Origin: Okeania sp. SIO3I5
GTDB lineage: Bacteria; Cyanobacteriota; Cyanobacteriia; Cyanobacteriales; Microcoleaceae
Direction of reading: 5' to 3'
Assembly (NCBI RefSeq): GCF_010672085.1
Contig: NZ_JAAHHT010000031.1
Span: 1-64,000, forward strand
Length of the DNA stretch: 64,000 nt
How positions within the stretch are numbered: the stretch's first letter is position 1; every line of letters starts with the position of its first letter. Under the pieces are notes generated by a model. The model searched no databases and was not told where the DNA came from. It was given only the letters and a program-made list of their open reading frames with translations. Shown here one piece after another: positions 1 through 9,600 of the stretch. The translations under genes and the position numbers were made by a program.

Positions 1-1
1 T

Positions 2-79
2 GCGGAAATTTTACATCCCGAATTGTTTAATTTTGGTTATCAAGGGATAGGTTGGGAGCAGTTAATAATTAATAATTAA
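2..79 (+). CDS. C-terminal end of a gene cut by the window edge
   Basis: An open frame enters from the left edge and stops at TAA (77-79). It reads as a plausible protein tail of about 25 residues (AEILHPELFNFGYQGIGWEQ then LIINN). The last codons fall in the TAATAATTAA low-complexity run, so the stop may have been supplied by that repeat. The family is not recognisable from so short a piece, and the frame could be chance. Confidence 0.35.
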   Translation, partial: AEILHPELFNFGYQGIGWEQLIINN

Positions 80-255
80 TAATTACCTAAAAATTGAAAA
101 ATTAAGGTATAAAGTCTCCCCTTTTAAGGGGATAAAAAAAGAGAATATTCCTTACGTAAAGCCTCATTATTGCAGAGGTACTGATAACTGGGAACTGATA
201 ACTGATAACTGAAATTACCTTTTCTCCCATATATAAATTCTGATTTGGTTAAAAT

Positions 256-768
256 TTAATCCCACCAATAAGAAATAACAACAGCATCTCGTTGGTAAGG
301 TTTATTTTCACTCATTAATCCTTCTGTTAATCGAGCTTTAAGACACCGTTGAAGTCGGAAAGCATATTCTTCATTTATACCATCAATAATATCTACAGCA
401 TCAGCACGCCATTTTTTCCCCAAGTCTAAAAGTGACGATACTATTGTTGCTTGATTTTCAGTAAGAATATAAAGTGTATCAGCAGGATAATATACAAACT
501 GAATTATATTTTCACGTGACATAGGGCGATAGTTAGCCATTGCTAAAAGTGTATCGATTAAACCACTAAAACTCAAGCCATTTTCATCGGGAGCAAAAAT
601 CGGTTTTGTGAATAAAAAACTTGCCCATAAAGTAGAATTTTTTTGCAAATCTCTAATTACTTCTTCTCCATAAAATTGATTAAACTGACGTTGCCAAACA
701 AGTGCAGCAAAAAGTTCTTGTGGGGAATAAGATTTGGCAATGAATTGGATTTTTTCGATTTGTAACAT
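256..768 (-). CDS. hypothetical protein, 170 aa
   Basis: I do not recognise this protein. It is soluble-looking, with no signal peptide or membrane segment, and rich in aromatic and charged residues. It begins MLQIEKIQFIAKSYSPQEL and ends with VVISYWWD. The frame is clean over 170 codons in a region whose other frames are closed, and its composition matches neighbouring genes, so it is probably real. It stands alone, convergent with the partial gene at the left edge. Its upstream side is a 1-kb spacer full of miniature elements. No function is proposed. Confidence 0.6.
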   Translation of the reverse strand: MLQIEKIQFIAKSYSPQELFAALVWQRQFNQFYGEEVIRDLQKNSTLWASFLFTKPIFAPDENGLSFSGLIDTLLAMANYRPMSRENIIQFVYYPADTLYILTENQATIVSSLLDLGKKWRADAVDIIDGINEEYAFRLQRCLKARLTEGLMSENKPYQRDAVVISYWWD

Positions 769-862
769 AAATTTTTATGAGTTAAATTACTTGGTTGAAG
801 AACTTAATTTTTTTATTTTATCTCATATCAAAACCTTGATAAGACAATAGTTTCGGGTAATT

Positions 863-1036
863 ATATCATGTCCGGTAGCATCGTTTGTGTATAGAGTTAA
901 GTCACAACTGGAAGAAACCCTCCTGACTCCTGTACGGACGTTGCATAACAAAAATGCGTTTCATGTCGCGCAGCGAAACGTCCCTACCTCCTGACTCCTC
1001 CCTCCTTATTTATAATTATTCAACCGGACATGATAT
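863..1036. mobile_element. MITE family A (TIR ATATCATGTCCGG), copy 1
   Basis: The left end reads ATATCATGTCCGGTAGCATC and the right end CCGGACATGATAT, a 13-bp perfect terminal inverted repeat. Other copies lie at 5239-5405, 18768-19029 (nested), 30387-30542 and, degenerate, 44949-45065. The copy at 30387-30542 shares almost its whole interior. This copy contains a smaller GGACGTT...AACGTCC element (about 935-990). No transposase is encoded, so it would have to be moved by an enzyme acting in trans. Confidence 0.8.
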
Positions 1037-1068
1037 TATTTGAGATTTGAAGTTGGAAACTATTTGTG

Positions 1069-1172
1069 ATACCAATTCTCCATGAAGTTGCGCTTAATAA
1101 AAGATAACAGATATTAGTAAAATTCAAGTCTGGGGAAGAATTATTAAGCGCATTGTTACAGAGAAATGGTAT
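1069..1172. mobile_element. MITE family B, 104 bp, copy 1
   Basis: A 104-bp near-palindrome. The left end is ATACCAATTCTCCATGAAGT, the right end ACAGAGAAATGGTAT, and the inner arms GCGCTTAATAA and TTATTAAGCGC match perfectly. A second copy of identical length is at 49159-49262. The rest of the 769-1764 spacer shows only AT-rich simple sequence (TTCTAAATTC runs) and a short stretch of the GTGTGGGAG minisatellite near 1510. No gene was seen there. Confidence 0.75.
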
Positions 1173-1764
1173 GACAACTGATAACTGATAACTGAAATGA
1201 CATACCTACAGTGAATTGCTATGAGTGTGCACAGATTTCATTCTAAATTCTGTAGGTGGTAAACTTCATAGTGGTACTTAAATATTTTCTGCTCAGAAAA
1301 ATGCCTCAAAGTCTATCTAAATAAGGGAATTACGTCAATGCCCTAAAAATGTCTAGAACCGTTGGTAATTCAAGATTTATGCCTTTTTGACGTAAAAGCC
1401 TCTGCCTGTCTATATTTGAGCCTGTTTTTTGGGTTGATTTTGTTTAAGTCCCGATAGTAGTTATACCATTTCTCATGCATGAATGCTATATATGATTGGG
1501 TAGAGAAGTGTGGGAGGTGTGGGAGGTGTGGGGAGAGGAAAAGTAGGAAAAGTATATACTAACTTACCTTAAATTGTCAAAAACATACTTTAAATCTTGG
1601 TAAATATTTAATTATTGAAGTGTAGCTGAAGTATAGCATTACTTTTGGTAATTGGTATTATACCCTGGATAAATTCTAAATTCTAAATTCTAAATTCTAA
1701 ACTCTCTAGGTGGTAAACTTCATAGTAGTTATACCCTGGATAAATTCTAAATTCTAAATTCTGT

Positions 1765-2829
1765 ATGTATAACCAACAAACAAAACAAAGAAGTCAACCT
1801 AGAAAAATTTCAGACCTTGAGTTAATAAATATCTGGTTACAACAAATTCCTCCTATAGAGCAATCTTCTCATTTATATATAGCTCAAATGTTTCTGAATT
1901 TTGTCAGAAAACCACTAGAAAAAGTAACTTCAGCAGATATTATAGCATTTGCAAATGTGCGGAGTGTTGATTCTCACCATAGGGAATCTGATGAACAAAA
2001 ACGACTAGAAACTATTAATTCTCTACTCAAATTTTGTCAGCAAACTGGTATACTTCCTACTACTCAAAAACAACCTACTACTCAAAAAAAAACATTGTCT
2101 GTGATGACTACAAACTTTAAAAAATCAGCTTCCTCTGAAGACAAAATTAAGAATTACCGCACTACTCGAAAAATGCAGAAAAAGCCCTTAAATTGGTATA
2201 AATTATTGAACCTACAACTAGCTTCCTTCCTATTAATTATTTTCGTATTATTTATGGCAATCTCACAACTATTTCGACAAGTGGGTAGGAGTGCAAATGG
2301 CGATGAAAATGAGTCAGTAACATCAGCAGTTATGCCTAAAATCGATCCAACTAAAAATTGGGCTTATCCAGTCAATGTTCCCAGAATCAGAGCTTTTCTG
2401 GATACAATCTCTGTCACAGAAGGGACAACAGGGCCTCAAGGTTATTATCGTCAATATACAGGTAGTCATTTTTCTAGTTTTGAAGACCATCCGAGAGAAC
2501 TAAAATGTGCCCTTAGCAATGGCAAGGAACTTTGTTCTGATGCGGCAGGTAGATATCAGTTTTTGAGTACCTCCTGGGATAGGTTTGCTCCTGTAGTTGA
2601 GGCTAAGAATTTTAGTCCTATCTATCAAGATCGTATAGCTATAGAATTGATTCGAGAGAAAAATGCTCTGAAAGATATTGAAGAAGGGAGAATAGAAGAA
2701 GCTTTTAGAAAGTTATATATGGTCTGGCCTTCATTTGGGGAAACGGAAATAGATGTGGAACGACTTATGCCTAAACTTGTAGCAACTTATGAAGAAAAAT
2801 TGGCTCTATATAAATCAAATAGGGAGTAG
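1765..2829 (+). CDS. integrase SAM-like domain / TM / lambda-type lysozyme (GH104-like) fusion protein
   Basis: A 354-aa protein in three parts. Residues about 16-92 look like the SAM-like N-terminal core-binding domain of tyrosine recombinases (ISDLELINIWLQ...YIAQMFLNFVRKPL...TSADIIAFA), without the catalytic domain. Residues about 152-171 form one hydrophobic segment. Residues about 205-350 match the phage lambda endolysin fold family: RAFLDTISVTEGT with the probable catalytic Glu, then DHPRELK, AGRYQFLSTSWD, FSPIYQDRIAIELI and a C-terminal IWAS-like VWPSFG. The predicted role is cleavage of peptidoglycan by a membrane-anchored muramidase whose catalytic part would be periplasmic. The start ATG lies in a CTAAATTCTGT repeat, so the true N-terminus is slightly uncertain. 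The enzyme family is fairly clear; the role of the N-terminal domain is not. Confidence 0.8.
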   Translation: MYNQQTKQRSQPRKISDLELINIWLQQIPPIEQSSHLYIAQMFLNFVRKPLEKVTSADIIAFANVRSVDSHHRESDEQKRLETINSLLKFCQQTGILPTTQKQPTTQKKTLSVMTTNFKKSASSEDKIKNYRTTRKMQKKPLNWYKLLNLQLASFLLIIFVLFMAISQLFRQVGRSANGDENESVTSAVMPKIDPTKNWAYPVNVPRIRAFLDTISVTEGTTGPQGYYRQYTGSHFSSFEDHPRELKCALSNGKELCSDAAGRYQFLSTSWDRFAPVVEAKNFSPIYQDRIAIELIREKNALKDIEEGRIEEAFRKLYMVWPSFGETEIDVERLMPKLVATYEEKLALYKSNRE

Positions 2830-3194
2830 GGAATAGGGAAGTTCAGCAATTAACAATTAATAATGAGCAATTAATGTAAGTATTCAGCTATTAGCAGTCA
2901 GCAAGAGCGCAAATAATGAATAATTCTTTCTCTGGTTAAAAGAGTATATTGTAGTAGTAACTTTGAGTTCTCCTTGAAGACTAATTTCTGCTTCCAAGAT
3001 AATGAGATAATGAGATAATGAGTTAATAAATTATAGCTGATAGCTGATAACTTACAGCTAAATACTTACCAATTAATAATGCAAGAATTCTTTGATTATT
3101 AATTATTAATTATTCGGTAAAGTAGGGATTTTGCATACAATTTCCCTACAAGGTTATCATTTTTTTAAACTGATTTTGTATTAAGAAAAAAATT
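2830..3194. other. AT-rich spacer, no gene seen
   Basis: The 365-base spacer holds TAATTATTAATTATT-type simple repeats and several GATAACT direct repeats of the kind found in most spacers of this window. I see no open frame worth calling and no clear terminator. The promoter of the downstream zinc-ribbon GUN4 gene must lie here, but no confident -35/-10 pair was picked. Confidence 0.5.
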
Positions 3195-4106
3195 ATGTTA
3201 TGTCCTATTTGCGGTGCAGAATATGTTGAAACAGTGCCAGAGTATTGCTCTATTTGTGGCTGGAATTTAACGTCTGAAGCGGCTTTTTTTGCTACAGCAG
3301 AAATTTACCAACAAAAAGAACAAGCAAAATTAAACTGGGCGAGAAAAATGTGGCAAATTGTACAAGCTGCAGAAATTTCTAGTGATCAGAATAGCAATTC
3401 TGGTTTACCAACTGCACCTGCGGATGGGGTAAATGACAATCAAAATTATAGAGACTTAAAAAAGCAACTGGATGAAATACAAGCTCAGTTACATCAGGCA
3501 ACAATAGAACGCTTTCAACTTAACTCTCAACTACAATGGGTACTTTATCATCTGGAACAACTTAACCCGGAGACGTTGGCAGAAACTCTATATAATATTA
3601 ATGAAAAGTTGAATGCTATGCCAACTCCGGAACCACCAATGTCGGAAGTGGGAATAGATTATAATCCGCTGATTAATCTTTTGGCTGCTGGAAAATGGCG
3701 AAAAGCGGATGAACTTACCTGGGAGTTGTTGCTGCAAGTTACTCTCAGGGAGGAGGAAGGTTGGCTACAGTTGACAGATATTGAGAATTTTCCTTGCACA
3801 GACATTTGTACTATTGATTGGCTTTGGGAATATTATAGTCATGGGTTGTTTGGCTTGAATGTGCAACAACGTATATGGGAAAGTGCGAGTGGGGAATATG
3901 GAGAATTTTGCGATCGCTTGGGATGGCGAGATGGAGAAAATTGGAAATATTATGATGAATTGTCTTTTAATTTGGAAGCTCCGGAAGGTCACTTACCGAT
4001 AATTATCTGGCGCCGACGTGCTTGTTATGGGGTAGGACAAATGATGGCAGCGGAAACTTTTTTGGCTTTGAAAGCGCGACTAACAATTTGTGGTGGTAGT
4101 AGATAA
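3195..4106 (+). CDS. zinc-ribbon / coiled-coil / GUN4-domain protein
   Basis: A 303-aa protein. The N-terminus has a four-Cys zinc ribbon (CPICGAEY...CSICGW, residues 3-25). It is followed by a Gln/Glu-rich predicted coiled coil (about 85-120) and a C-terminal GUN4 domain (about 155-290). The GUN4 marks are INLLAAGKWRKADELTW, DIENFPCTDICTIDWLWEYYS, FGLNVQQRIWES, FCDRLGWR and LSFNLEAPEGHLP. Classic GUN4 binds porphyrins and helps Mg-chelatase, but cyanobacteria carry many GUN4 paralogues fused to signalling domains, and this is one of those. It precedes the caspase-like gene by 133 nt on the same strand, so it may belong to the same signalling neighbourhood (inference). The domain call is firm; the ligand is unknown. 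Confidence 0.85.
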   Translation: MLCPICGAEYVETVPEYCSICGWNLTSEAAFFATAEIYQQKEQAKLNWARKMWQIVQAAEISSDQNSNSGLPTAPADGVNDNQNYRDLKKQLDEIQAQLHQATIERFQLNSQLQWVLYHLEQLNPETLAETLYNINEKLNAMPTPEPPMSEVGIDYNPLINLLAAGKWRKADELTWELLLQVTLREEEGWLQLTDIENFPCTDICTIDWLWEYYSHGLFGLNVQQRIWESASGEYGEFCDRLGWRDGENWKYYDELSFNLEAPEGHLPIIIWRRRACYGVGQMMAAETFLALKARLTICGGSR

Positions 4107-4239
4107 TAGATAAATGATAGCTGAAATGATAAGGTAGATAGCTCACTCCTGGAATAAAATTATCCGGTTTTTAGAGTTAGGTCATTGTAAATATTAGGTA
4201 TTGACAAACCATTACTCTATAAATTAAGGGAAAAATCAA

Positions 4240-5223
4240 ATGTCTGAAAAATTTTCTCATGGTTATGCTTTACTCATTGGTGTGGGAGAATCTGCATATC
4301 CACGTTTATCTTTACCTGTTACTGTTAAAGATACTCAAGCTATTTATGCTGCGCTGGTTGACCCTAAATTATGTGGTTATCCAGAAGGCAATATTCGAGT
4401 ATTAAATGACAAAGATGCAACACGGGACAATATTTTAGAGGGGTTAAAATGGTTAAAAGAGCAAGCAGAAGCAGATCCTAAAGCTACGATATTTATATAC
4501 TACTCTGGACATGGTGATTTGAATGTGGCAGATAACCAATACTATTTGTTGCCCCATGATATTGATCCACGAGATATTCCAAATTCAGCACTTGGGGCTG
4601 ACAGTTTTATTGAAGCTTTACGAAAAATTACGGCAGAAAAACTCCTAGTTGTTATTGATAGTTGTCACGCTGCAGGAATGGCTACTTCAAAAGATCCGGC
4701 AGATATTTTAAGTGCGGATAAAGCAATGTTAGAAAAGTTAAAGGGATTAAAAGCAGTTTCTCTAGAGCCAAGTTTGCTGAAAAAATTTATGGAAAGTAAA
4801 GGTCGTGTGGTATTAGCTTCTTCTCGTGGGGAACAGAAATCTTGGATACGCTCGGATAAAAAGTTAAGTATCTATACTCACCATTTTCTAGAGGCTTTGC
4901 ATGGAGCTAGTAATAAACCGGGTGATACAGAAGTTACAGTCTCTAATCTTATTCAACATTTGGGTAAAGCTGTTCCTAATAGTGCAATGGAACAGTATAA
5001 ACAAGAGCAAATTCCTATTGCTGATATGACCAATGCTGAAGATTTTGTAATTGCTAAACTTATGGGTGGAAAAGGTTTACCAAATAAAGGGTGGTCAGAG
5101 ATTCAACCTCAAGCAACTCAAAAAATTAACAAAATTGCTGATAATATTGAGCAACATGGCAAATTTATTATCAATATTGATAAAGCAAGAAATATGCACA
5201 TCGGTGATGTTATTCAAAAATAA
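4240..5223 (+). CDS. caspase-like (peptidase C14, metacaspase-type) protease with adaptor-like C-terminal tail
   Basis: A 327-aa protein with a caspase p20-like fold. It opens with YALLIGVGESAYP. The catalytic His is in FIYYSGHGD (His91) and the catalytic Cys in VVIDSCHAAG (Cys142). RVVLASSRGEQKSW and YTHHFLEAL follow, as in cyanobacterial type-I metacaspases and orthocaspases. The last 25 residues (HGKFIINIDKARNMHIGD) repeat a motif found near the N-termini of the next two genes, which suggests a shared adaptor domain. A MITE begins 15 bp after the stop, so the natural C-terminus may have been shortened. It would act in the cytoplasm, cleaving after basic residues if it resembles its family (inference). 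It is co-directional with the 5573 and 6605 genes. Confidence 0.88.
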   Translation: MSEKFSHGYALLIGVGESAYPRLSLPVTVKDTQAIYAALVDPKLCGYPEGNIRVLNDKDATRDNILEGLKWLKEQAEADPKATIFIYYSGHGDLNVADNQYYLLPHDIDPRDIPNSALGADSFIEALRKITAEKLLVVIDSCHAAGMATSKDPADILSADKAMLEKLKGLKAVSLEPSLLKKFMESKGRVVLASSRGEQKSWIRSDKKLSIYTHHFLEALHGASNKPGDTEVTVSNLIQHLGKAVPNSAMEQYKQEQIPIADMTNAEDFVIAKLMGGKGLPNKGWSEIQPQATQKINKIADNIEQHGKFIINIDKARNMHIGDVIQK

Positions 5224-5238
5224 TGGTGCTGCCTATTT

Positions 5239-5405
5239 ATATCATGTCCGCTGGTATCGTTTGTGTAAAACAAAGGGTGAATATCTACAGGAAATTTTAA
5301 GTTGTTTCGGGGTTAATACCCTTAATTCCAAGATAAATCAAGCCTTCATCCCAAATTTATGAATTCTTACCCTTTTACAATACCGATGCTACCGGACATG
5401 ATATT
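5239..5405. mobile_element. MITE family A, copy 2
   Basis: The ends are ATATCATGTCCGCTGGTATC and CCGGACATGATAT. The interior differs from copies 1 and 30387-30542 except near the ends (…GTATCGTTTGTGT on the left; GATGCTACCGG on the right). It sits directly behind the caspase-like gene and separates it from the following TM-protein gene. Confidence 0.75.
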
Positions 5406-5572
5406 ACGGGGTGAATTATGGGTTGGAGAAAAAGAAAATAAAAGAGTTGATTTACTAACTTTTGTATAGGAATTTACCTTTTTCCAAAAAAATTTATCCC
5501 TTCATTTAGCAACACCAAAATAGTTGTTATAATTTGTCACAAAAAACTAATTAATAACAAAAAATTGATCCA

Positions 5573-6388
5573 ATGATTACTACAGAGGAAATAAAGGCTA
5601 TTCTTGGTAGAATTGCTGAAGACAAAGAAACGCCATCGGATCTGAAGCAGCTAAAAAAGGCTATTTCTAGCAATGAGAAAATGGAGTTTCAGCTAGGAGA
5701 AACCATTGTTAATGTCGGTAAAGGGCAAGGAATTCATATCGGCAATCAAGTTATTCAGCAATTTGATTTAGATACTATTCGAGAGATTCTCAAAGAGAAG
5801 AAAGCCAGTCAAACAACTAGAATGGGTTTTATTCTTATTGTTATGGTTCTATTGTTGGGTATGATCTATATTGTTTACATGGATCAAATAAAGGAACATG
5901 ATCAACTTAACCCGCAACCATCTATCAATCAAACGCAGCCCAAAATCCCTAAGTATCCAAATGAATTTCCTGAGAATGCTACTTTATTAGTCACCAAACT
6001 TAATAATGCTCGACTACAAGGAGAAGAAGGCGATCGCCAAACTGGAAGCTTTTATTCCTATAACGTTTGGTTAGAAGATGTATCTCTAGAAAGTCCCCAT
6101 GACTCTACTGAAAATAATCGCCATGTTCAACAATATACTATCATTGGAAAATGGAGTTCAAAAGTTTACAAAGAAATTAATACTTTTGGTTTAAGAGTCG
6201 ATACACCTTGGGGAAGTAATAAAACACCGTATGGAAACTTTACAGTTAAATTTGAAATGATTAATGAACGAGTTACTAATATTCAACTTGATGTAGCTCG
6301 ACATGATGATAGTGCAAATAATTATGCAGCAGAGAAAGCTAAACAGTTAATTCAGTCAAAAATAAGTGAGGTATTGCAAGTTTTTTAA
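5573..6388 (+). CDS. single-pass membrane protein with adaptor-like N-terminal segment
   Basis: A 271-aa protein. Residues 1-80 are helical and charged and contain GETIVNVGKGQGIHIGN followed by FDLDTIREILKEK, matching the adaptor motif in the caspase tail and in the N-terminus of the STAND protein. A single strong TM helix (GFILIVMVLLLGMIYIVYM, about 83-102) precedes a Pro/Asn linker and a 135-residue C-terminal domain that I do not recognise. With the adaptor inside the cell, the C-terminal domain would be outside or periplasmic. There is no catalytic motif. It could be a membrane anchor or effector of the caspase/STAND set (inference from shared motif and gene order). Confidence 0.75.
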   Translation: MITTEEIKAILGRIAEDKETPSDLKQLKKAISSNEKMEFQLGETIVNVGKGQGIHIGNQVIQQFDLDTIREILKEKKASQTTRMGFILIVMVLLLGMIYIVYMDQIKEHDQLNPQPSINQTQPKIPKYPNEFPENATLLVTKLNNARLQGEEGDRQTGSFYSYNVWLEDVSLESPHDSTENNRHVQQYTIIGKWSSKVYKEINTFGLRVDTPWGSNKTPYGNFTVKFEMINERVTNIQLDVARHDDSANNYAAEKAKQLIQSKISEVLQVF

Positions 6389-6390
6389 CT

Positions 6391-6466
6391 AGGACTTACG
6401 CAGAAACCGGGTTTATCAATTTCGCCGTTTGAAAGACAATGTTCGGGGCAATAAACCCGGTTTCTT
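6391..6466. repeat. repeat family F (GGACTTACGCA ... AAACCCGGTTTCTT)
   Basis: It starts AGGACTTACGCAGAAACCGG and ends with a fold-back AAACCCGGTTTCTTA. Relatives lie at 13586-13867 (triplicated), 33760-33841 (inside a gene) and 35640-35835. The C-rich/G-rich stretch at about 6500-6530 belongs to a different mobile repeat (CCCCCTTTGAAAGGGGGG). Confidence 0.6.
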
Positions 6467-6604
6467 ATAGCAATTTGTTGAAGATCTGGAGGAGTTTAAT
6501 CCCCCCAAACCCCCCTTTGAAAGGGGGGCTTAAGAATTGCTTTGTGTAGGTCTTATTAACTCTAATGATTGATGTTCTGCTAATAAATAATAGTTAGATA
6601 AAAA

Positions 6605-9600
6605 ATGGCAATTTCTAATAATCCTAATGATATTATAAATCGCATTCAATCGGGTAATTGGAATAATTCTGACCTGGAATCTTTGCGTCAATTACTCCTA
6701 AATAATGATCAAGAAACTCTACAACAATTGGGGAAATTTAATGTTTCTATTGATGAAGGTAGAGAAATTCATATTGGCGATCGCTACTACCTCAACTGGA
6801 ACAATGAAGCTATTCAAGCTGTTGTGGAAGTTCTTCGACAGGGGAAAGCTGTTGCTGTTTTTAATCCCACTGGAAAAGTTACTATCTACAACTACTACAA
6901 TTATTATCGAGAGGAAACAACAACTGCCTCTGTTAATACCACAGAAGAAACTGATAATTTACCCTGTCCCTATCGAGGATTATTTAGTTTTGGTCCTGAA
7001 GATGCCGAATATTTCTTTGGGCGAGATGTATTTATTGAAGAACTTTATGAAGCTACTCAAACTAACAATTTTATTCCGGTTCTTGGTGCTTCTGGAAGTG
7101 GTAAGTCTTCTGTGATTTTTGCTGGATTAGTGCCGAGATTATTAACAGTAGGAAATTGGAAATTTACCCATTTTCGTCCGGGAACAGACCCTTTTCATGG
7201 TCTTGCTAAAGCATTAGTTCCGCTCTATGCGACAAATCTTGATGAAACTGACCGTATAGCTCAAGCTCGGAAATTAGCTGGTTATTTTCAAGATAATTCT
7301 GTTTTATTATCTGATGTTTTTGAGCAAATACAACATAATTATCCCCAAAGTCGGACTTTATTAATTGCTGACCAATTTGAGGAAATTTACTCTCTTTGTA
7401 GGGACGAACAAATCCGCCGGAATTTTCTGGATCTTCTCTTAAATACTTTTCAATCTTTACGGGAAAAATCTTCTTTATCTACTGTATTAGTTGCCACGAT
7501 GCGGGCGGATTTTTTAGGGAATGTTTTGGCTTATCCACCATTAGCTGAGGTATTACGAAATGATGTTAAAATTCGTTCTATGAATTGGCAGGAATTGAGA
7601 GAAATTATTGAAAAACCAGCCGAAAAATTGGGGGTAAATTTTGAAGCAGGATTAGTTGAACGTATTCTCAAAGATGTTGATAAACAACCGGGCAATTTAC
7701 CTTTATTAGAGTTTGCTTTAACTGAACTTTGGCAAAAACGTCTAGGTAAAATTTTAACCCATAATTCTTATGAGGAAATAGGAGAAGTTTCAGGGGCATT
7801 AACTCGTTATGCAGATGACAAGTTTGACAAACTTAATTCAGAAGAAAAAGAACGAGTCCGCCGAATTTTTATTCAGTTAGTGCAACCAGGGGAGGGAACA
7901 GAAGACACTCGCAGGGTTGCCACGAAGGCAGAATTAAATGAGAGCAACTGGGAGCTAGTCAGAAAATTAGCTGATGCACGGTTGGTTGTCACCAGTCGTG
8001 CTGTTATTGTCGGTGCCACGGAAAATAATTCTGAACAAGAAACGGTTGAGGTAGTCCATGAAGCTTTGGTTAAAAATTGGGGGCGGTTGAGAGAATGGAT
8101 GGAAGTAGATCGAGAATTTAGGTCTTGGCAAGAACAATTGCGATCGGCGATGAGACAATGGGAAGCAAATGGTCGGGATCAGGATTTGTTGTGGCGCGGT
8201 GCAGCTCTGGCAAAAGCAGAAGAGGAGTTGCAGGAGCGATCGGAGGATTTGGGAGTTGAGAAATTATTTATTTTGGAGAGTGTTGGAGAGCGCGATCAAC
8301 TTCAACAAGTGGAGGCGGAACGAAAGCGGCGAGATTTGGAAACTGCACAGCAATTAGCAAAAGCACAGGCAAAAGCTCTGGAAGAATCGAAAGCCAGGGA
8401 AGTACAACAAAAGCAAGCCAATAAAAAGCTGCTTGTAAGAGCAATATTTCTTGGTGTTGCATCTGTCATCGCGATTATTGCTGCTGGATTGGCGTGGAAT
8501 CAGACAAAATTAGCCTGGAATCAGAGAAAATTAGCCCGGAATCAGAGAAAATTAGCCCGGAACCAGAAAAAAGAAGCACAACTGAATCTAGCAAATTCTC
8601 GCGCCCGAAATTCTATGTCTCTGTTGAGTCAAGGAAAAGATTTAGATGCTTTTTTGGAGGCTATTCGAGCAGGAAAAATCTTGCAAAAATACCAAGCAAA
8701 AGACCCACAGGTTTTAGGTGCCCTAATAGGCAATATTTATGAAGGCAGGGAGCGGGAGCGTTTGCAGGGACACGATAGCAAGGTCAAAAGCGTCAGTATC
8801 AGCAACGATGGCAAAACTATTGTTTCTGGCAGTTATGACAACACCATCAAAGTCTGGAATCTGGAAACGGGAGAGAAAATCCGCACTCTCACAGGACACG
8901 ATGACGGGGTCAATAGCGTCAGTATCACTAAGGATGGTCAAACAATAGTTTCTGGCAGTGATGACAAAACTATCAAAGTCTGGAATCTGGAAACGGGAGA
9001 GGAAATCCGCACTCTCACAGGACACGATGCCTGGGTCAAGAGCGCCAGTATCACTAATGATGGCACAACCATTGTTTCTGGCAGTTATGACAACACCATC
9101 AAAGTCTGGAATCTGGAAACGGGAGAGAAAATCCGCACTCTCACAGGACACGATGACGGGGTCAATAGCGTCAGTATCACTAAGGATGGTCAAACAATAG
9201 TTTCTGGCAGTGATGACAAAACTATCAAAGTCTGGAATCTGGAAACGGGAGAGGAAATCCGCACTCTCACAGGACACGATGGCTGGGTCACAAGCGCCAG
9301 TATCACTAATGATGGCACAACCATTGTTTCTGGTAGTTATGACCAAACCATCAAAATCTGGAATCTGGAAACGGGAGAGGAAATCCGCACTCTCACAGGA
9401 CACGATAGCTGGGTCAAGAGCGTCAGTATCAGTAATGATGGCAAAACCATTGTTTCTGGCAGTGATGACAGAAAGACCGATAATGACAGTGGGGGCCCTT
9501 TATTTGGTAAGATCATAAATTCAGACCAAACCATCAAAGTCTGGAATCTGAAAACGGGAGAGGAAATCCGCACTCTCACAGGACACGATAACAGGGTCAA

